Translations under genes and position numbers: made by a program
Notes under the pieces: model-generated
The model's input: only the letters and a program-made list of their open reading frames with translations
What the model was told of the DNA's origin: nothing
Database searches by the model: none
Source of the DNA: Devosia sediminis
GTDB taxonomy: Bacteria; Pseudomonadota; Alphaproteobacteria; Rhizobiales; Devosiaceae
Direction: 5' to 3'
Length of the DNA stretch: 64,000 nt
Assembly: GCF_016411825.1 (NCBI RefSeq)
Contig: NZ_JAEKMH010000003.1
Span: 62,001-126,000, forward strand
In this document: positions 1-7,871 of the stretch, piece after piece
Position numbering within the stretch: the first letter of the stretch is position 1
Layout: each line of letters opens with the position of its first letter

Positions 1-863
1 TCGCCGTGGGCGTTGATGCCGCCGGCAACAAGGATGTCGGCGCCGGCGACCAGGGCATCATGTTCGGCTATGCCAGCCGCGAAACGCCCGAACTGCTGCC
101 CGCCCCGATCTATTATGCCCACAAGATCCTCGAGACCCTGACCACGGCGCGCAAGGCCAATCACGGCCCCGCCGGCAAGCTCGGCCCCGATGCCAAGAGC
201 CAGGTCACGGTGCGCTACGAAGGCGGCAAGCCGGTCGGCGTGACGCAGATCGTGCTCTCGACCCAGCATCTGGACGAGACGCTGACCTCGGCCGATGTGC
301 GCACCATTGTCGAGCCCTATGTGCGCGAAGCCTTGCCCCAAGGCTGGATCGACGACCAGACCGTCTGGCACGTCAACCCGACCGGCAAGTTCGTCGTCGG
401 CGGTCCGGACGGCGATGCCGGCCTCACCGGCCGCAAGATCATCGTCGACACCTATGGCGGCGCGGCTCCCCATGGCGGCGGCGCCTTTTCGGGCAAGGAC
501 CCGACCAAGGTCGACCGCTCGGCCGCCTATGCGGCGCGCTACCTCGCCAAGAACGTCGTCGCCGCCGGTCTTGCCGATCGCGCCACCATCCAGCTCTCCT
601 ACGCCATCGGCGTGGCCAAGCCGCTCTCGATCTATGTCGACCTCCACGGCACCGGCAAGGTCGACGAAGCCAGGCTCGAAAAGGCCCTGGCCGAGGTGAT
701 GGACCTGACCCCGCGCGGCATCCGCACCCATCTCGACCTCAACAAGCCGATCTATGCGAAAACCTCTGCCTATGGCCATTTCGGCCGCAAGGCCGGCCGC
801 GACGGCAGCTTCTCCTGGGAGAAGACCGATCTGGTGAAGGCGCTCAAGGCCGCCGTCGCCTGA
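1..863 (+). CDS. metK: S-adenosylmethionine synthase, C-terminal part (5' end outside window)
   Basis: Makes S-adenosylmethionine from methionine and ATP in the cytosol. The reading frame is open from the left edge, so roughly the first quarter of the protein is missing. The visible part carries the family signatures [12 protein letters not shown], the glycine-rich [15 protein letters not shown] segment with the following [12 protein letters not shown], and the C-terminal IGVAKP region. The product is the methyl donor for the adjacent tRNA methyltransferase TrmB, and metK-trmB is a common alphaproteobacterial neighbourhood. A rho-independent terminator follows within 25 bp, so metK ends its own transcript. 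Identification is very secure. Confidence 0.97.
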   Translation, partial: AVGVDAAGNKDVGAGDQGIMFGYASRETPELLPAPIYYAHKILETLTTARKANHGPAGKLGPDAKSQVTVRYEGGKPVGVTQIVLSTQHLDETLTSADVRTIVEPYVREALPQGWIDDQTVWHVNPTGKFVVGGPDGDAGLTGRKIIVDTYGGAAPHGGGAFSGKDPTKVDRSAAYAARYLAKNVVAAGLADRATIQLSYAIGVAKPLSIYVDLHGTGKVDEARLEKALAEVMDLTPRGIRTHLDLNKPIYAKTSAYGHFGRKAGRDGSFSWEKTDLVKALKAAVA

Positions 864-883
864 GCTGACATTGGACATTGACC

Positions 884-928
884 GGGGGCCTCTTTTCCGC
901 GAAAGCGGCAGGGAGGCCCCCTCTTTTT
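884..928 (+). terminator. Rho-independent terminator after metK
   Basis: A 9-bp perfect stem (GGGGGCCTC at 884-892 pairs with GAGGCCCCC at 913-921) is followed directly by a T-rich run ending in TTTTT at 924-928. It lies between the metK stop and the trmB start. Confidence 0.8.
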
Positions 929-938
929 CAGATTGCCC

Positions 939-1643
939 ATGACCGACCACCAGCTTCCCAAGACCCGCTCCGGCGAGCCGCGCGCCTTTTTCGGCAGGCG
1001 TTCGGGCAAGACCTTGCACGAGGGGCAAAAGGCGCAGGTGGCCGAAGTTCTGCCGCAGGTCGAAATCGTCCTCGACGGCGCACTGGACCCCAGGACCCTG
1101 TTCTCTGAGGCGAAAAAGCTGGTCATCGAGATCGGCTATGGCGGTGGCGAGCATCTGGCACGCAAGGCAAGCGAAGAGCCCGAGACCGGCTTTATCGGCT
1201 GCGAGGTCTTTACCGGCGGCATCGGCAAGATGGTTCAGGCCATCGACGCCAACGGCCTCGGCAATGTGCGCCTTTATACCGACGATGCGCTGAAGCTGCT
1301 GATGGCCCTGCCCGATGCGTCGGTAGATGCGGTCTACCTGCTCTATCCCGATCCCTGGCCCAAGAGCCGCCACCACAAGCGGCGCTTTGTCTCGCCCACC
1401 ACGCTTGACCAGTTGGCGCGGGTGATCCGTCCGGGCGGCATGTTCTACTTCGCTTCCGACATCGAGGACTATGCCAACTGGACGCTGGCCCACATCGTGC
1501 GCGAGCCGCGCTTCCGCTTCGAGGCGGAGGCCCCCGGGAGCTGGCACCAGCCCTATCCGGGCTGGCAGCCGACCCGCTATGAGCAGAAGGCGCGGCGCGA
1601 GGGACGGATGATCAGCTTCTATTTCGCCTTCGTCCGGGTGTAA
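939..1643 (+). CDS. trmB: tRNA (guanine-N7-)-methyltransferase
   Basis: Methylates G46 in the variable loop of tRNAs, using SAM. The SAM-binding loop IEIGYGGGEHLARKA is seen near residue 65, and the diagnostic TrmB segment YPDPWPKSRHHKRRFV follows around residue 133. Its length (234 aa) is typical. The in-frame TTG at 933 lies only two codons upstream; the ATG at 939 is the more likely start. No strong Shine-Dalgarno sequence is visible because the metK terminator T-tract sits just upstream, so trmB may be translated from a short leader or from its own promoter within the 75-bp gap. Confidence 0.95.
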   Translation: MTDHQLPKTRSGEPRAFFGRRSGKTLHEGQKAQVAEVLPQVEIVLDGALDPRTLFSEAKKLVIEIGYGGGEHLARKASEEPETGFIGCEVFTGGIGKMVQAIDANGLGNVRLYTDDALKLLMALPDASVDAVYLLYPDPWPKSRHHKRRFVSPTTLDQLARVIRPGGMFYFASDIEDYANWTLAHIVREPRFRFEAEAPGSWHQPYPGWQPTRYEQKARREGRMISFYFAFVRV

Positions 1644-1739
1644 CGCTCCGGTCACCCTGCCAAACTTTCATCTTCGTCCTCTCTGGACCTTGGCGCCGAA
1701 TGCCCCATATCGGGTCTTCACGCCTCTCGGAGATGCCCC

Positions 1740-2108
1740 ATGTCTGCCGCCACCCGCCTCGACCCCGACTTGAGTCAGGATATTCTGGTGGTGCGGCCGA
1801 GCAAGTGGACGCTGGTCGTGGTGGTGCAGTTGCGCTCGGGAACCATGCGGTTCAACGAGCTCAGGCGCAATATGGGCGGGGTGCCGCAAAAGTCGCTGAG
1901 CCAGACACTGCGCGAACTGGAGCGCGATGGCTTCGTCACCCGCACGGCCTATGCGACCATTCCGCCGCGGGTGGATTATGACCTGACCGCGCTGGGGCGC
2001 GAACTGCTCGACCTGGCGGATCAGTTTCACCTCTTTGCCCAGCGCAACCGGGAGGCCGTGGTCGAAGCACGGCGCCAGTTCGATGCGCTGGATATCCGTC
2101 CGGCCTGA
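1740..2108 (+). CDS. HxlR-family winged-helix transcriptional regulator
   Basis: A 122-aa DNA-binding protein. The stretch KWTLVVVVQLRSGTMRFNELRR followed by QKSLSQTLRELERDGFV and PPRVDYDLTALGREL is the HxlR winged-helix core, almost from end to end. Many HxlR proteins sense reactive electrophiles or disulfide stress through an N-terminal cysteine. This protein has no cysteine at all, so that mechanism is excluded and the ligand is unknown. It stands alone between trmB and a convergent gene, so its target cannot be read from context. Confidence 0.88.
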   Translation: MSAATRLDPDLSQDILVVRPSKWTLVVVVQLRSGTMRFNELRRNMGGVPQKSLSQTLRELERDGFVTRTAYATIPPRVDYDLTALGRELLDLADQFHLFAQRNREAVVEARRQFDALDIRPA

Positions 2109-2158
2109 CGTCGGGCGGTTCGGGCGCCGCCATGGCTGGCGGCGCCGGGAGCGTCAGC

Positions 2159-2476
2159 TTACGGCGTGACGATTTCGTAGGTGTCCGGATCGAGATAGAT
2201 CATGGTCTGGTTGCCATCGGCTCCGGTAACCCAGGCCACGAGGTAGGACGAGCCCCATTCCTGCACCGAGCTGGCATCGATGCCCTTGTCCTTGAGGGCG
2301 GTCAGCGCATAGTCGCTGTCGAAATCGGAGTTCGACAGGCCGGTGGTCTCCGTGACCGAAGTGCCCTTCGAGGACGAGGAGTCGGAGTCCGACGAGTAGG
2401 ATGCGGCCATGGCCGGGGCGGCAAGACCGGCGAGAGCGGCGGTGGCGACGAGGGCGATAACTGTGTTCTTGATCAT
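2159..2476 (-). CDS. Small secreted protein, PepSY-like length, unknown function
   Basis: A 105-aa protein starting at the ATG complementary to 2474-2476, with AAGGA about 10 nt upstream. Residues 1-24 form a clear Sec signal peptide ending in APAMA. A low-complexity Ser/Asp linker (SSDSDSSSSKG) follows, then a compact domain of about 60 residues with DYALTALKDKGIDASSVQEW and YLDPDTYEIVTP. The domain size and the aspartate/tyrosine ending recall periplasmic PepSY-type modules, but I cannot assign a family. A longer in-frame upstream extension exists but lacks sense as a signal peptide. Confidence 0.72.
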   Translation of the reverse strand: MIKNTVIALVATAALAGLAAPAMAASYSSDSDSSSSKGTSVTETTGLSNSDFDSDYALTALKDKGIDASSVQEWGSSYLVAWVTGADGNQTMIYLDPDTYEIVTP

Positions 2477-2718
2477 GGGAGGATGATCCTTTCTGGTTTG
2501 AACGAACCGGAAATGGCCACCATCAGGATCGCCCGCAAGCGGCCCAAAACCACTTTTTTGCTCTTGAAATGGCGTCGCGCCATCCGAAGGTTTGATCAAG
2601 GAAATCAAGCGCTTCAAACGAAACATGGTATCCTTATGGAAACCGGGTTCCCCTTCGGTAAGCGCCAGTTGCAACCGGCCGGACAGGCTCGCTGTTTCTC
2701 ATGGAGAGGAGGGCCCAA

Positions 2719-3384
2719 ATGCAGGTCAGCGTCAGAATTCTCGACACCATCCCCGTTACCCACAATGTCCGCCACTATCGCCTGGAGCGCCCCAAGGGCT
2801 ACGGCTTTTCGCCCGGACAGGCCACGGAAGTGTCCATCGATCGCGATGGCTGGCGGGACCAGAAGCGCCCCTTCACCTTCACCTGCCTGCCCGATGCGGA
2901 CATGCTGGAATTCACCATCAAGAGCTACTTCGACCATAGCGGGGTCACCAATGAACTCTGGTCGCTGGGCTCAGGGGATCACCTCATCCTCCGCGATGTC
3001 TGGGGCACGATCCAGTATAAGGGGCAGGGGACGTTCATTGCCGGTGGCGCCGGGGTCACCCCCTTCATCGCTATTCTGCGGCATCTCAACGCCACGGGCC
3101 GGATCGCTGGAAACCGCCTGATTGTTTCCAATCGCACCGAAAAGGACATCATCCTGCTCGAGGAGTTCGAGGCCATGGAGGGACTCGAAGTCATCTGGAC
3201 CGTCACTGACGATCCGCGGTCAAAGCTCCTGCAGGAACGGATCGACGCCGCTTTTATGCGGAAGCACCTGCCGGACCTCGATGGCAATTTCTACCTCTGC
3301 GGTCCCGACGCCATGGTGGCCGACCTGCGCGGCCAGCTCGAAGAGGCTGGCGCCGATGTGGGCAAAGTCACCTGGGAAAAATGA
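2719..3384 (+). CDS. Ferredoxin-NADP reductase-type FAD/NAD(P)-binding oxidoreductase
   Basis: A soluble flavoprotein reductase of the FNR superfamily. The FAD-binding beta-barrel shows RPFTFT (variant of the RxYS flavin motif) near residue 50. The NAD(P) domain shows GGAGVTPF near residue 100 and the C-terminal CGPDAMV motif. The start at 2719 is preferred over the in-frame ATG at 2701 because GAGGAGGG lies 5-6 nt before it. At 221 aa it contains only the FNR module, with no ferredoxin or globin domain, so it must pass electrons to a separate partner that is not evident nearby. Flavodoxin/ferredoxin reductase and flavohemoprotein-like reductase are both possible. Confidence 0.85.
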   Translation: MQVSVRILDTIPVTHNVRHYRLERPKGYGFSPGQATEVSIDRDGWRDQKRPFTFTCLPDADMLEFTIKSYFDHSGVTNELWSLGSGDHLILRDVWGTIQYKGQGTFIAGGAGVTPFIAILRHLNATGRIAGNRLIVSNRTEKDIILLEEFEAMEGLEVIWTVTDDPRSKLLQERIDAAFMRKHLPDLDGNFYLCGPDAMVADLRGQLEEAGADVGKVTWEK

Positions 3385-3393
3385 GCCCCATGC

Positions 3394-4644
3394 TCAGCGG
3401 AAGGCCAGCTCGACGCTGTTCGGGCGGCGCTGGACAATAGCGGCATCCCAGGCATTGCCGCTCGACAACAGCTCCAGCGTTATGGCCTCGGGAATATCGG
3501 CCGAAGAGGCAACTTGCACTTCCGCGCCCCGCTCCCAAAGCGCGCGCACCGTGCAGTCGATGACCGACTTTCGGTCGTTGAACACCAGTCTGCCTGCCTT
3601 GAGCACCCGGCGCCGGTCGATCTTTTCGGCGACGGTGGCCGTGGTCGTGCCACGCCAGGCCATTGTCAGGTTGCGGCCCGCCCGCTTGGCTTCGTAGAGC
3701 GCCTCGTCGGCCTTGAGCAGCACGCTCTCGAGATCGTCGCGGCCGGGGTCGAGTGTCGCCACCCCGAAACTGGCCGATACCCTGATCGGTGGACGGCTGC
3801 CCGGAAAATCCAGCATCCGGAAGGCGAGGCGCAGCTTTTCGGCCACCGCCATGGCTGCCGGGCCATCGGCATCGGGCAGCACGGCCGCAAATTCCTCCCC
3901 GCCCAGCCGGCCAAGCAGGTCGCTCTTGCGCAAGCCGGTCTGGGCCGCCTGGGCAATGGCCTTGAGAACCATGTCGCCACCGGCATGGCCATAGAGGTCG
4001 TTGATTCTCTTGAAGTGGTCGATATCGAATGTCAGCACCGACAACTGGCTGCGGTGGCGGCGGGCCAGCGCAACATGCTTGTCCGCTTCGGCCTTGAAGG
4101 CCCGCCGCGTCGCAAGGCCCGTCAGTCCGTCGCTGGTGGCCAGCAGCCGCAATTCGAGTTCACTCATCACCACCTGCGCCAGCTCTTCGAGAATGGCGGT
4201 TTCGCGGTCCGAAAAATCGCGTGGGCTCCGGTCGATGGCACAGATCGTGCCGATCGTCTGGCCGTCCTCTGTTACCAGCGGCATGCCGGCATAAAAGCGC
4301 ACGCCATTGGGGGCGGTGACATGCGGATTGGCGCTGAAGCGGGGGTCCAGCGTGGCATCGGGCACGACCAGCGCCCGCGGGGAAAGCAGCGCATGCTGGC
4401 AGAAGCTGTCCCGCACCGGTACCTGGCTCAGCGGGGTGCCGAGCGCTGCCTTGTACCATTGGCGATGGGCGTCGATCATGGTGACGAGCGACGTTTCGAC
4501 GTCGAAGATCAGCCGAACCAGCCGGGCCACCCGGTCGAAGGCCGGCTCGGCCGGCGTATCGAGAATGTCGTACCGCTCCAGCGCCGCCAATCGCTCGATA
4601 TTGGCCACGGCCTGCTGGGTCTGCGAAACCGCCATTGTGTCCAT
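3394..4644 (-). CDS. GAF-GGDEF diguanylate cyclase with C-terminal PilZ-like domain
   Basis: Predicted cytosolic diguanylate cyclase making c-di-GMP from two GTP. Domains: GAF at about 20-165; GGDEF at about 175-335, with the catalytic GGEEF at 248-252 and an intact feedback-inhibition site RKSD exactly five residues before it; and a C-terminal segment (about 343-416, RRRVLKAGRLVFNDRKS onward) resembling alphaproteobacterial PilZ domains. In that segment the (D/N)xSxxG motif is degenerate (ALWERGA). The start chosen, complementary to 4642-4644, has GGGAAG upstream; an extended frame to 4743 reads through a perfect hairpin and is less likely. The hairpin overlaps the Shine-Dalgarno sequence, suggesting translational control. 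Confidence 0.87.
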   Translation of the reverse strand: MDTMAVSQTQQAVANIERLAALERYDILDTPAEPAFDRVARLVRLIFDVETSLVTMIDAHRQWYKAALGTPLSQVPVRDSFCQHALLSPRALVVPDATLDPRFSANPHVTAPNGVRFYAGMPLVTEDGQTIGTICAIDRSPRDFSDRETAILEELAQVVMSELELRLLATSDGLTGLATRRAFKAEADKHVALARRHRSQLSVLTFDIDHFKRINDLYGHAGGDMVLKAIAQAAQTGLRKSDLLGRLGGEEFAAVLPDADGPAAMAVAEKLRLAFRMLDFPGSRPPIRVSASFGVATLDPGRDDLESVLLKADEALYEAKRAGRNLTMAWRGTTTATVAEKIDRRRVLKAGRLVFNDRKSVIDCTVRALWERGAEVQVASSADIPEAITLELLSSGNAWDAAIVQRRPNSVELAFR

Positions 4645-4653
4645 GGATTGCTT

Positions 4654-4714
4654 CCCGGCTCTTGCTGTTGCCGCCATCTTCGTCAGGAAAGTGGCGGCAA
4701 CAGCAAGAGCCGGG
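4654..4714. repeat. 23-bp perfect inverted repeat at the 5' end of the GGDEF gene
   Basis: Arms 4654-4676 and 4692-4714 are perfectly complementary over 23 bp with a 15-nt loop. In the GGDEF mRNA the outer end of the hairpin contains the GGG of the likely Shine-Dalgarno sequence, 10 nt before the ATG. There is no T-tract, so it is not an ordinary terminator. Confidence 0.85.
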
Positions 4715-4775
4715 TCACCCGAACCCGATATTTTCCCATTCATTGTTTACGAGCCCTTGCCGGGGTGACCCACCC

Positions 4776-4804
4776 TTGCGCTGGTCGCGATCCGGGTCTA
4801 TATG
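4776..4804 (+). promoter_or_regulatory. Probable sigma70-type promoter of the rimP operon
   Basis: TTGCGC (4776-4781), a 17-bp spacer and TATATG (4799-4804). Transcription would start near 4811, some 20 nt before the attenuator-like hairpin. Confidence 0.45.
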
Positions 4805-4830
4805 AGGCCAACATCGTTGCTCTCATTCGA

Positions 4831-4861
4831 GAGTGGGTGCCGGAAGGCCCCCGCTCTTTTT
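4831..4861 (+). terminator. Attenuator-like terminator in the rimP leader
   Basis: GAGTGGGTGCC (4831-4841) pairs imperfectly with GGCCCCCGCTC (4846-4856), with one wobble and one mismatch, and is followed by TTTTT (4857-4861). It lies about 55 bp before the rimP start, downstream of the probable promoter, so it would act as a premature terminator or attenuator of rimP-nusA-ylxR-infB. Confidence 0.6.
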
Positions 4862-4916
4862 GTTTATCAATGGCCATTTCCGCGCCGCGCGGGGAAGGCC
4901 CAAGGCGAAGATAGGC

Positions 4917-5540
4917 ATGGCTTTCGACCTCACCGAAAAGCGCTACATCAAGGAAACCGGGCTCGAAGCCCGTATCTCCCGCATTGTCGAGCCGGTGGCC
5001 AATGACCTGGGCTTTGCGCTGGTCCGGGTGAAGATCACGCCGGAAAACGGCTGCACCCTGCAGATCATGGCCGAGGATGAGAACGGGCGCTTCACCATCG
5101 TGGACTGCGAGGCCCTTTCCAAGGATCTCTCGCCTGTGCTCGACGTCGAAGACCCGATCGACCGCGAATATCACCTGGAAGTGTCCTCGCCCGGCATCGA
5201 CCGGCCGCTGGTCCGCAAGCGCGACTATGAACGCTTCCTCGGCCACGAGGCCAAGGTCGAGCTGCTCGACATGATCAATGGACGCAAGCGCTTCCGTGGC
5301 GACATTGCCGCCGTCGATGACGAGGGCGTCACCATCCGCCTGCCCGATGCTCCGGGCGGCACCGATCCCGATCACAAGCTTGCCTTCGGCACCATTGCCG
5401 AAGCCAAGCTCGTGATGACCGACAAGCTCATGGACATGGCTCGCGCCGACCAGGAGCTGCACCCCATCGACGACGACGAGACCGAGACGGTCGAATTTGC
5501 CGATGCCGATAATGACGATATCTCTGAGGAGAAGAACTGA
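4917..5540 (+). CDS. rimP: Ribosome maturation factor RimP
   Basis: Needed for assembly of the 30S ribosomal subunit. The protein shows the RimP core: LGFALVRVKI near residue 35, the CEALSKDLSPVLDVEDPI segment, YHLEVSSPGIDRPL (the best RimP signature) and a C-terminal SH3-like domain. An acidic tail of about 30 residues (DDDETETVEFADADNDD) extends past the usual end. The ATG at 4917 is chosen; the longer frame to 4833 would translate through the attenuator hairpin. It is first in the rimP-nusA-ylxR-infB operon, one base before nusA. Confidence 0.95.
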   Translation: MAFDLTEKRYIKETGLEARISRIVEPVANDLGFALVRVKITPENGCTLQIMAEDENGRFTIVDCEALSKDLSPVLDVEDPIDREYHLEVSSPGIDRPLVRKRDYERFLGHEAKVELLDMINGRKRFRGDIAAVDDEGVTIRLPDAPGGTDPDHKLAFGTIAEAKLVMTDKLMDMARADQELHPIDDDETETVEFADADNDDISEEKN

Positions 5541-5541
5541 A

Positions 5542-7146
5542 ATGGCCGTTAGCGCGAACCGCCTCGAGCTGTTGCAGATTGCCGATTCCGTCGCCCGCGA
5601 AAAGAACATCGACCGCATGGTCGTGATCGAGGCGATGCAGGATGCGATGGAAAAGGCCGCCAAGGGCCGCTATGGCGCCGAGACCGAGATCAAGGTCGAG
5701 ATCAATCCGCGTTCGGGTGAGACCCGCATGTGGCGCCTGCTCGAGATCGTCGACGAGGTCGAAGAGCCCTCCCGCCAGGTCAATCTCAAGTTTGCCCGGA
5801 CCAAGTCGCCCGAGGCCAAGGTCGGCGACTTCCTGACCGAGCCGCTGCCGCCGATGGAATTCGGCCGCATCGCCGCCCAGTCGGCCAAGCAGGTCATCGT
5901 GCAGAAGGTGCGTGACGCCGAGCGCGACCGCATGTTCGAGGAATATACCGGCCGCGTCGGCGAAATCGTCAACGGCACCGTCAAGCGCGTCGAATATGGC
6001 AATGTCATCGTCGATCTGGGCCGTGGCGAAGCCATCATCCGCCGCGACGAACTGATCCCGCGTGAAATGTTCCGCTATGGCGATCGCGTCCGCGCCTATA
6101 TCTACGACGTCCGCCGCGAACAGCGCGGGCCGCAGATTTTCCTCTCGCGCACGCATCCGCAGTTCATGGCAAAACTTTTCATGCAGGAAGTGCCGGAAAT
6201 CTACGATGGCGTCATCACCATCCGCTCGATCGCCCGTGATCCGGGTTCGCGCGCCAAGATCGCCGTGACCAGCAATGACTCGTCCATCGATCCGGTCGGC
6301 GCCTGCGTCGGTATGCGCGGTTCGCGCGTGCAGGCGGTTGTCGCTGAACTGCAGGGCGAAAAGATCGACATCATTCCCTGGACTGACTCGATTGCCGACC
6401 TCGTGGTTTCGGCGCTGCAGCCGGCCGACGTCGCCAAGGTCGTGCTCGACGAGCAGGCCGAGCGCATCGAGACCGTGGTGCCCGACGACCAGCTCTCGCT
6501 CGCCATCGGCCGCCGCGGCCAGAATGTGCGCCTCGCCAGCCAGCTTATCGGCTGGGATATCGACATCCTGACCGAGCAGGAAGAAAGCGAACGCCGTCAG
6601 AAGGAATTCACCGAACGCTCGGCCCTGTTCATGCAGGCCCTTGACGTTGACGAGATGGTTGCCCAGCTATTGGCTTCGGAAGGCTTCTCCTCGGTCGAGG
6701 AACTGGCCTATATCGAACCGGCCGAAATCGCCTCGATCGACGGCTTCGACGAAGAGACCGCCGGCGAAATCCAGAACCGCGCCGCCGAATATCTCGCCGA
6801 GATCGACGCCAAGTTCGATGCCGAGCGCAAGGCGCTGGGCGTCGAGGACGACCTCTACGAAATCCCGGGCCTCAATGCCGCCATGCTGGTGGCCTTGGGC
6901 AAGGAAGACATCAAGTCGGTCGAGGACTTCGCCGGCTGTGCCGCTGACGATCTCGTCGGCTGGACCGAACGCAAGGATGGTGAAACCAAGCGCTTTGACG
7001 GCACTTTCAAGGACTTCCCCGTGTCCCGCGAGGAAGCCGAGGACATGATCATGCAGGCCCGCATCCGTGCCGGCTGGATCAGTGCCGATGACCTGCCGGC
7101 CGAAGAGGGCGGCGAAGACGGCTATTCCGAGGAGGAGGCGGTCTAA
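5542..7146 (+). CDS. nusA: Transcription termination/antitermination factor NusA
   Basis: Binds RNA polymerase and nascent RNA to modulate pausing, termination and antitermination. A 534-aa protein with the N-terminal polymerase-binding domain (about 1-130), an S1 domain (about 134-200, [15 protein letters not shown]), two KH domains (about 200-345, ending at [16 protein letters not shown]) and a C-terminal pair of acidic helix-hairpin-helix repeats (about 360-500, with [19 protein letters not shown] and [16 protein letters not shown]). The start at 5542 is one base past the rimP stop, with GAGGAGAAG in front, so the two are translationally linked. Confidence 0.97.
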   Translation: MAVSANRLELLQIADSVAREKNIDRMVVIEAMQDAMEKAAKGRYGAETEIKVEINPRSGETRMWRLLEIVDEVEEPSRQVNLKFARTKSPEAKVGDFLTEPLPPMEFGRIAAQSAKQVIVQKVRDAERDRMFEEYTGRVGEIVNGTVKRVEYGNVIVDLGRGEAIIRRDELIPREMFRYGDRVRAYIYDVRREQRGPQIFLSRTHPQFMAKLFMQEVPEIYDGVITIRSIARDPGSRAKIAVTSNDSSIDPVGACVGMRGSRVQAVVAELQGEKIDIIPWTDSIADLVVSALQPADVAKVVLDEQAERIETVVPDDQLSLAIGRRGQNVRLASQLIGWDIDILTEQEESERRQKEFTERSALFMQALDVDEMVAQLLASEGFSSVEELAYIEPAEIASIDGFDEETAGEIQNRAAEYLAEIDAKFDAERKALGVEDDLYEIPGLNAAMLVALGKEDIKSVEDFAGCAADDLVGWTERKDGETKRFDGTFKDFPVSREEAEDMIMQARIRAGWISADDLPAEEGGEDGYSEEEAV

Positions 7147-7176
7147 GGACCGCCCCTTTTTGGGAGCACCCGGTCT

Positions 7177-7866
7177 ATGGCCCGGAGCGCTGACATGGTG
7201 AGGACCTGTGCCTTGACCCGGACTGAAAAGCCGGTCGAGGCACTGGTGCGTTTCGTGGTCGGGCCGGACGAGGCCATCGTGCCCGATGTCGATGCGCGCG
7301 CCGAAGGGCGCGGTGTCTGGATTACCCTCAGCCATGAGGCCGTGGCCGAGGCGGTCCGGAAGAAGGCCTTTGCCCGCAGCCTCAAGGCGCCGGTCACGGT
7401 GCCGGAGGACCTGGCGGAGCTGACGCGGATCCGCCTCGAACAGCGGCTGCTGTCGGCCCTGGGCATGGCGCGAAAGGCCGGGCAGTTCACCACCGGCGCC
7501 ACCAAGGTCAAGTCGGCCCTCCAATCGGGCCAGGTGCTGGCTTTGCTCACGGCGAGCGATGCGGCCGAGGACGGCCGGAACAAGATGCTGGGGACCCTCA
7601 AGGCCCTCAACTATGCGCGGCAGGAGGCCGGTTTGACCGGTCCCGACGTGCCGCATTTCGAATCTCTCTCAAGTGAGCAAATGGGTTTGGCACTTGGGCT
7701 GGAAAATGTGATACATGCTGCCCTCATGACCGGGGCGGCAGCCCAATCGGCGGTGGAGAAGGCCCGTAGACTGGCCCGATACAACGCCCCAGCGACAGCA
7801 GACCACACCGACCGCCTCCCGGCGTCCGGTGTGCTTTTGCCCGCGGAACAGGACGAAAGACGATAG
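7177..7866 (+). CDS. YlxR/L7Ae-type RNA-binding protein
   Basis: A fusion of two RNA-binding modules, typical of alphaproteobacteria. Residues 1-75 are a YlxR (DUF448) domain ([31 protein letters not shown]). Residues 85-180 are an L7Ae/L30e-like domain ([21 protein letters not shown]). The last 40 residues look disordered. It sits between nusA and infB, 5 bp before infB, so it is co-expressed with the translation machinery. In Bacillus the YlxR protein modulates RNase P; whether that holds here is unknown. Confidence 0.9.
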   Translation: MARSADMVRTCALTRTEKPVEALVRFVVGPDEAIVPDVDARAEGRGVWITLSHEAVAEAVRKKAFARSLKAPVTVPEDLAELTRIRLEQRLLSALGMARKAGQFTTGATKVKSALQSGQVLALLTASDAAEDGRNKMLGTLKALNYARQEAGLTGPDVPHFESLSSEQMGLALGLENVIHAALMTGAAAQSAVEKARRLARYNAPATADHTDRLPASGVLLPAEQDERR

Positions 7867-7871
7867 GAAGT

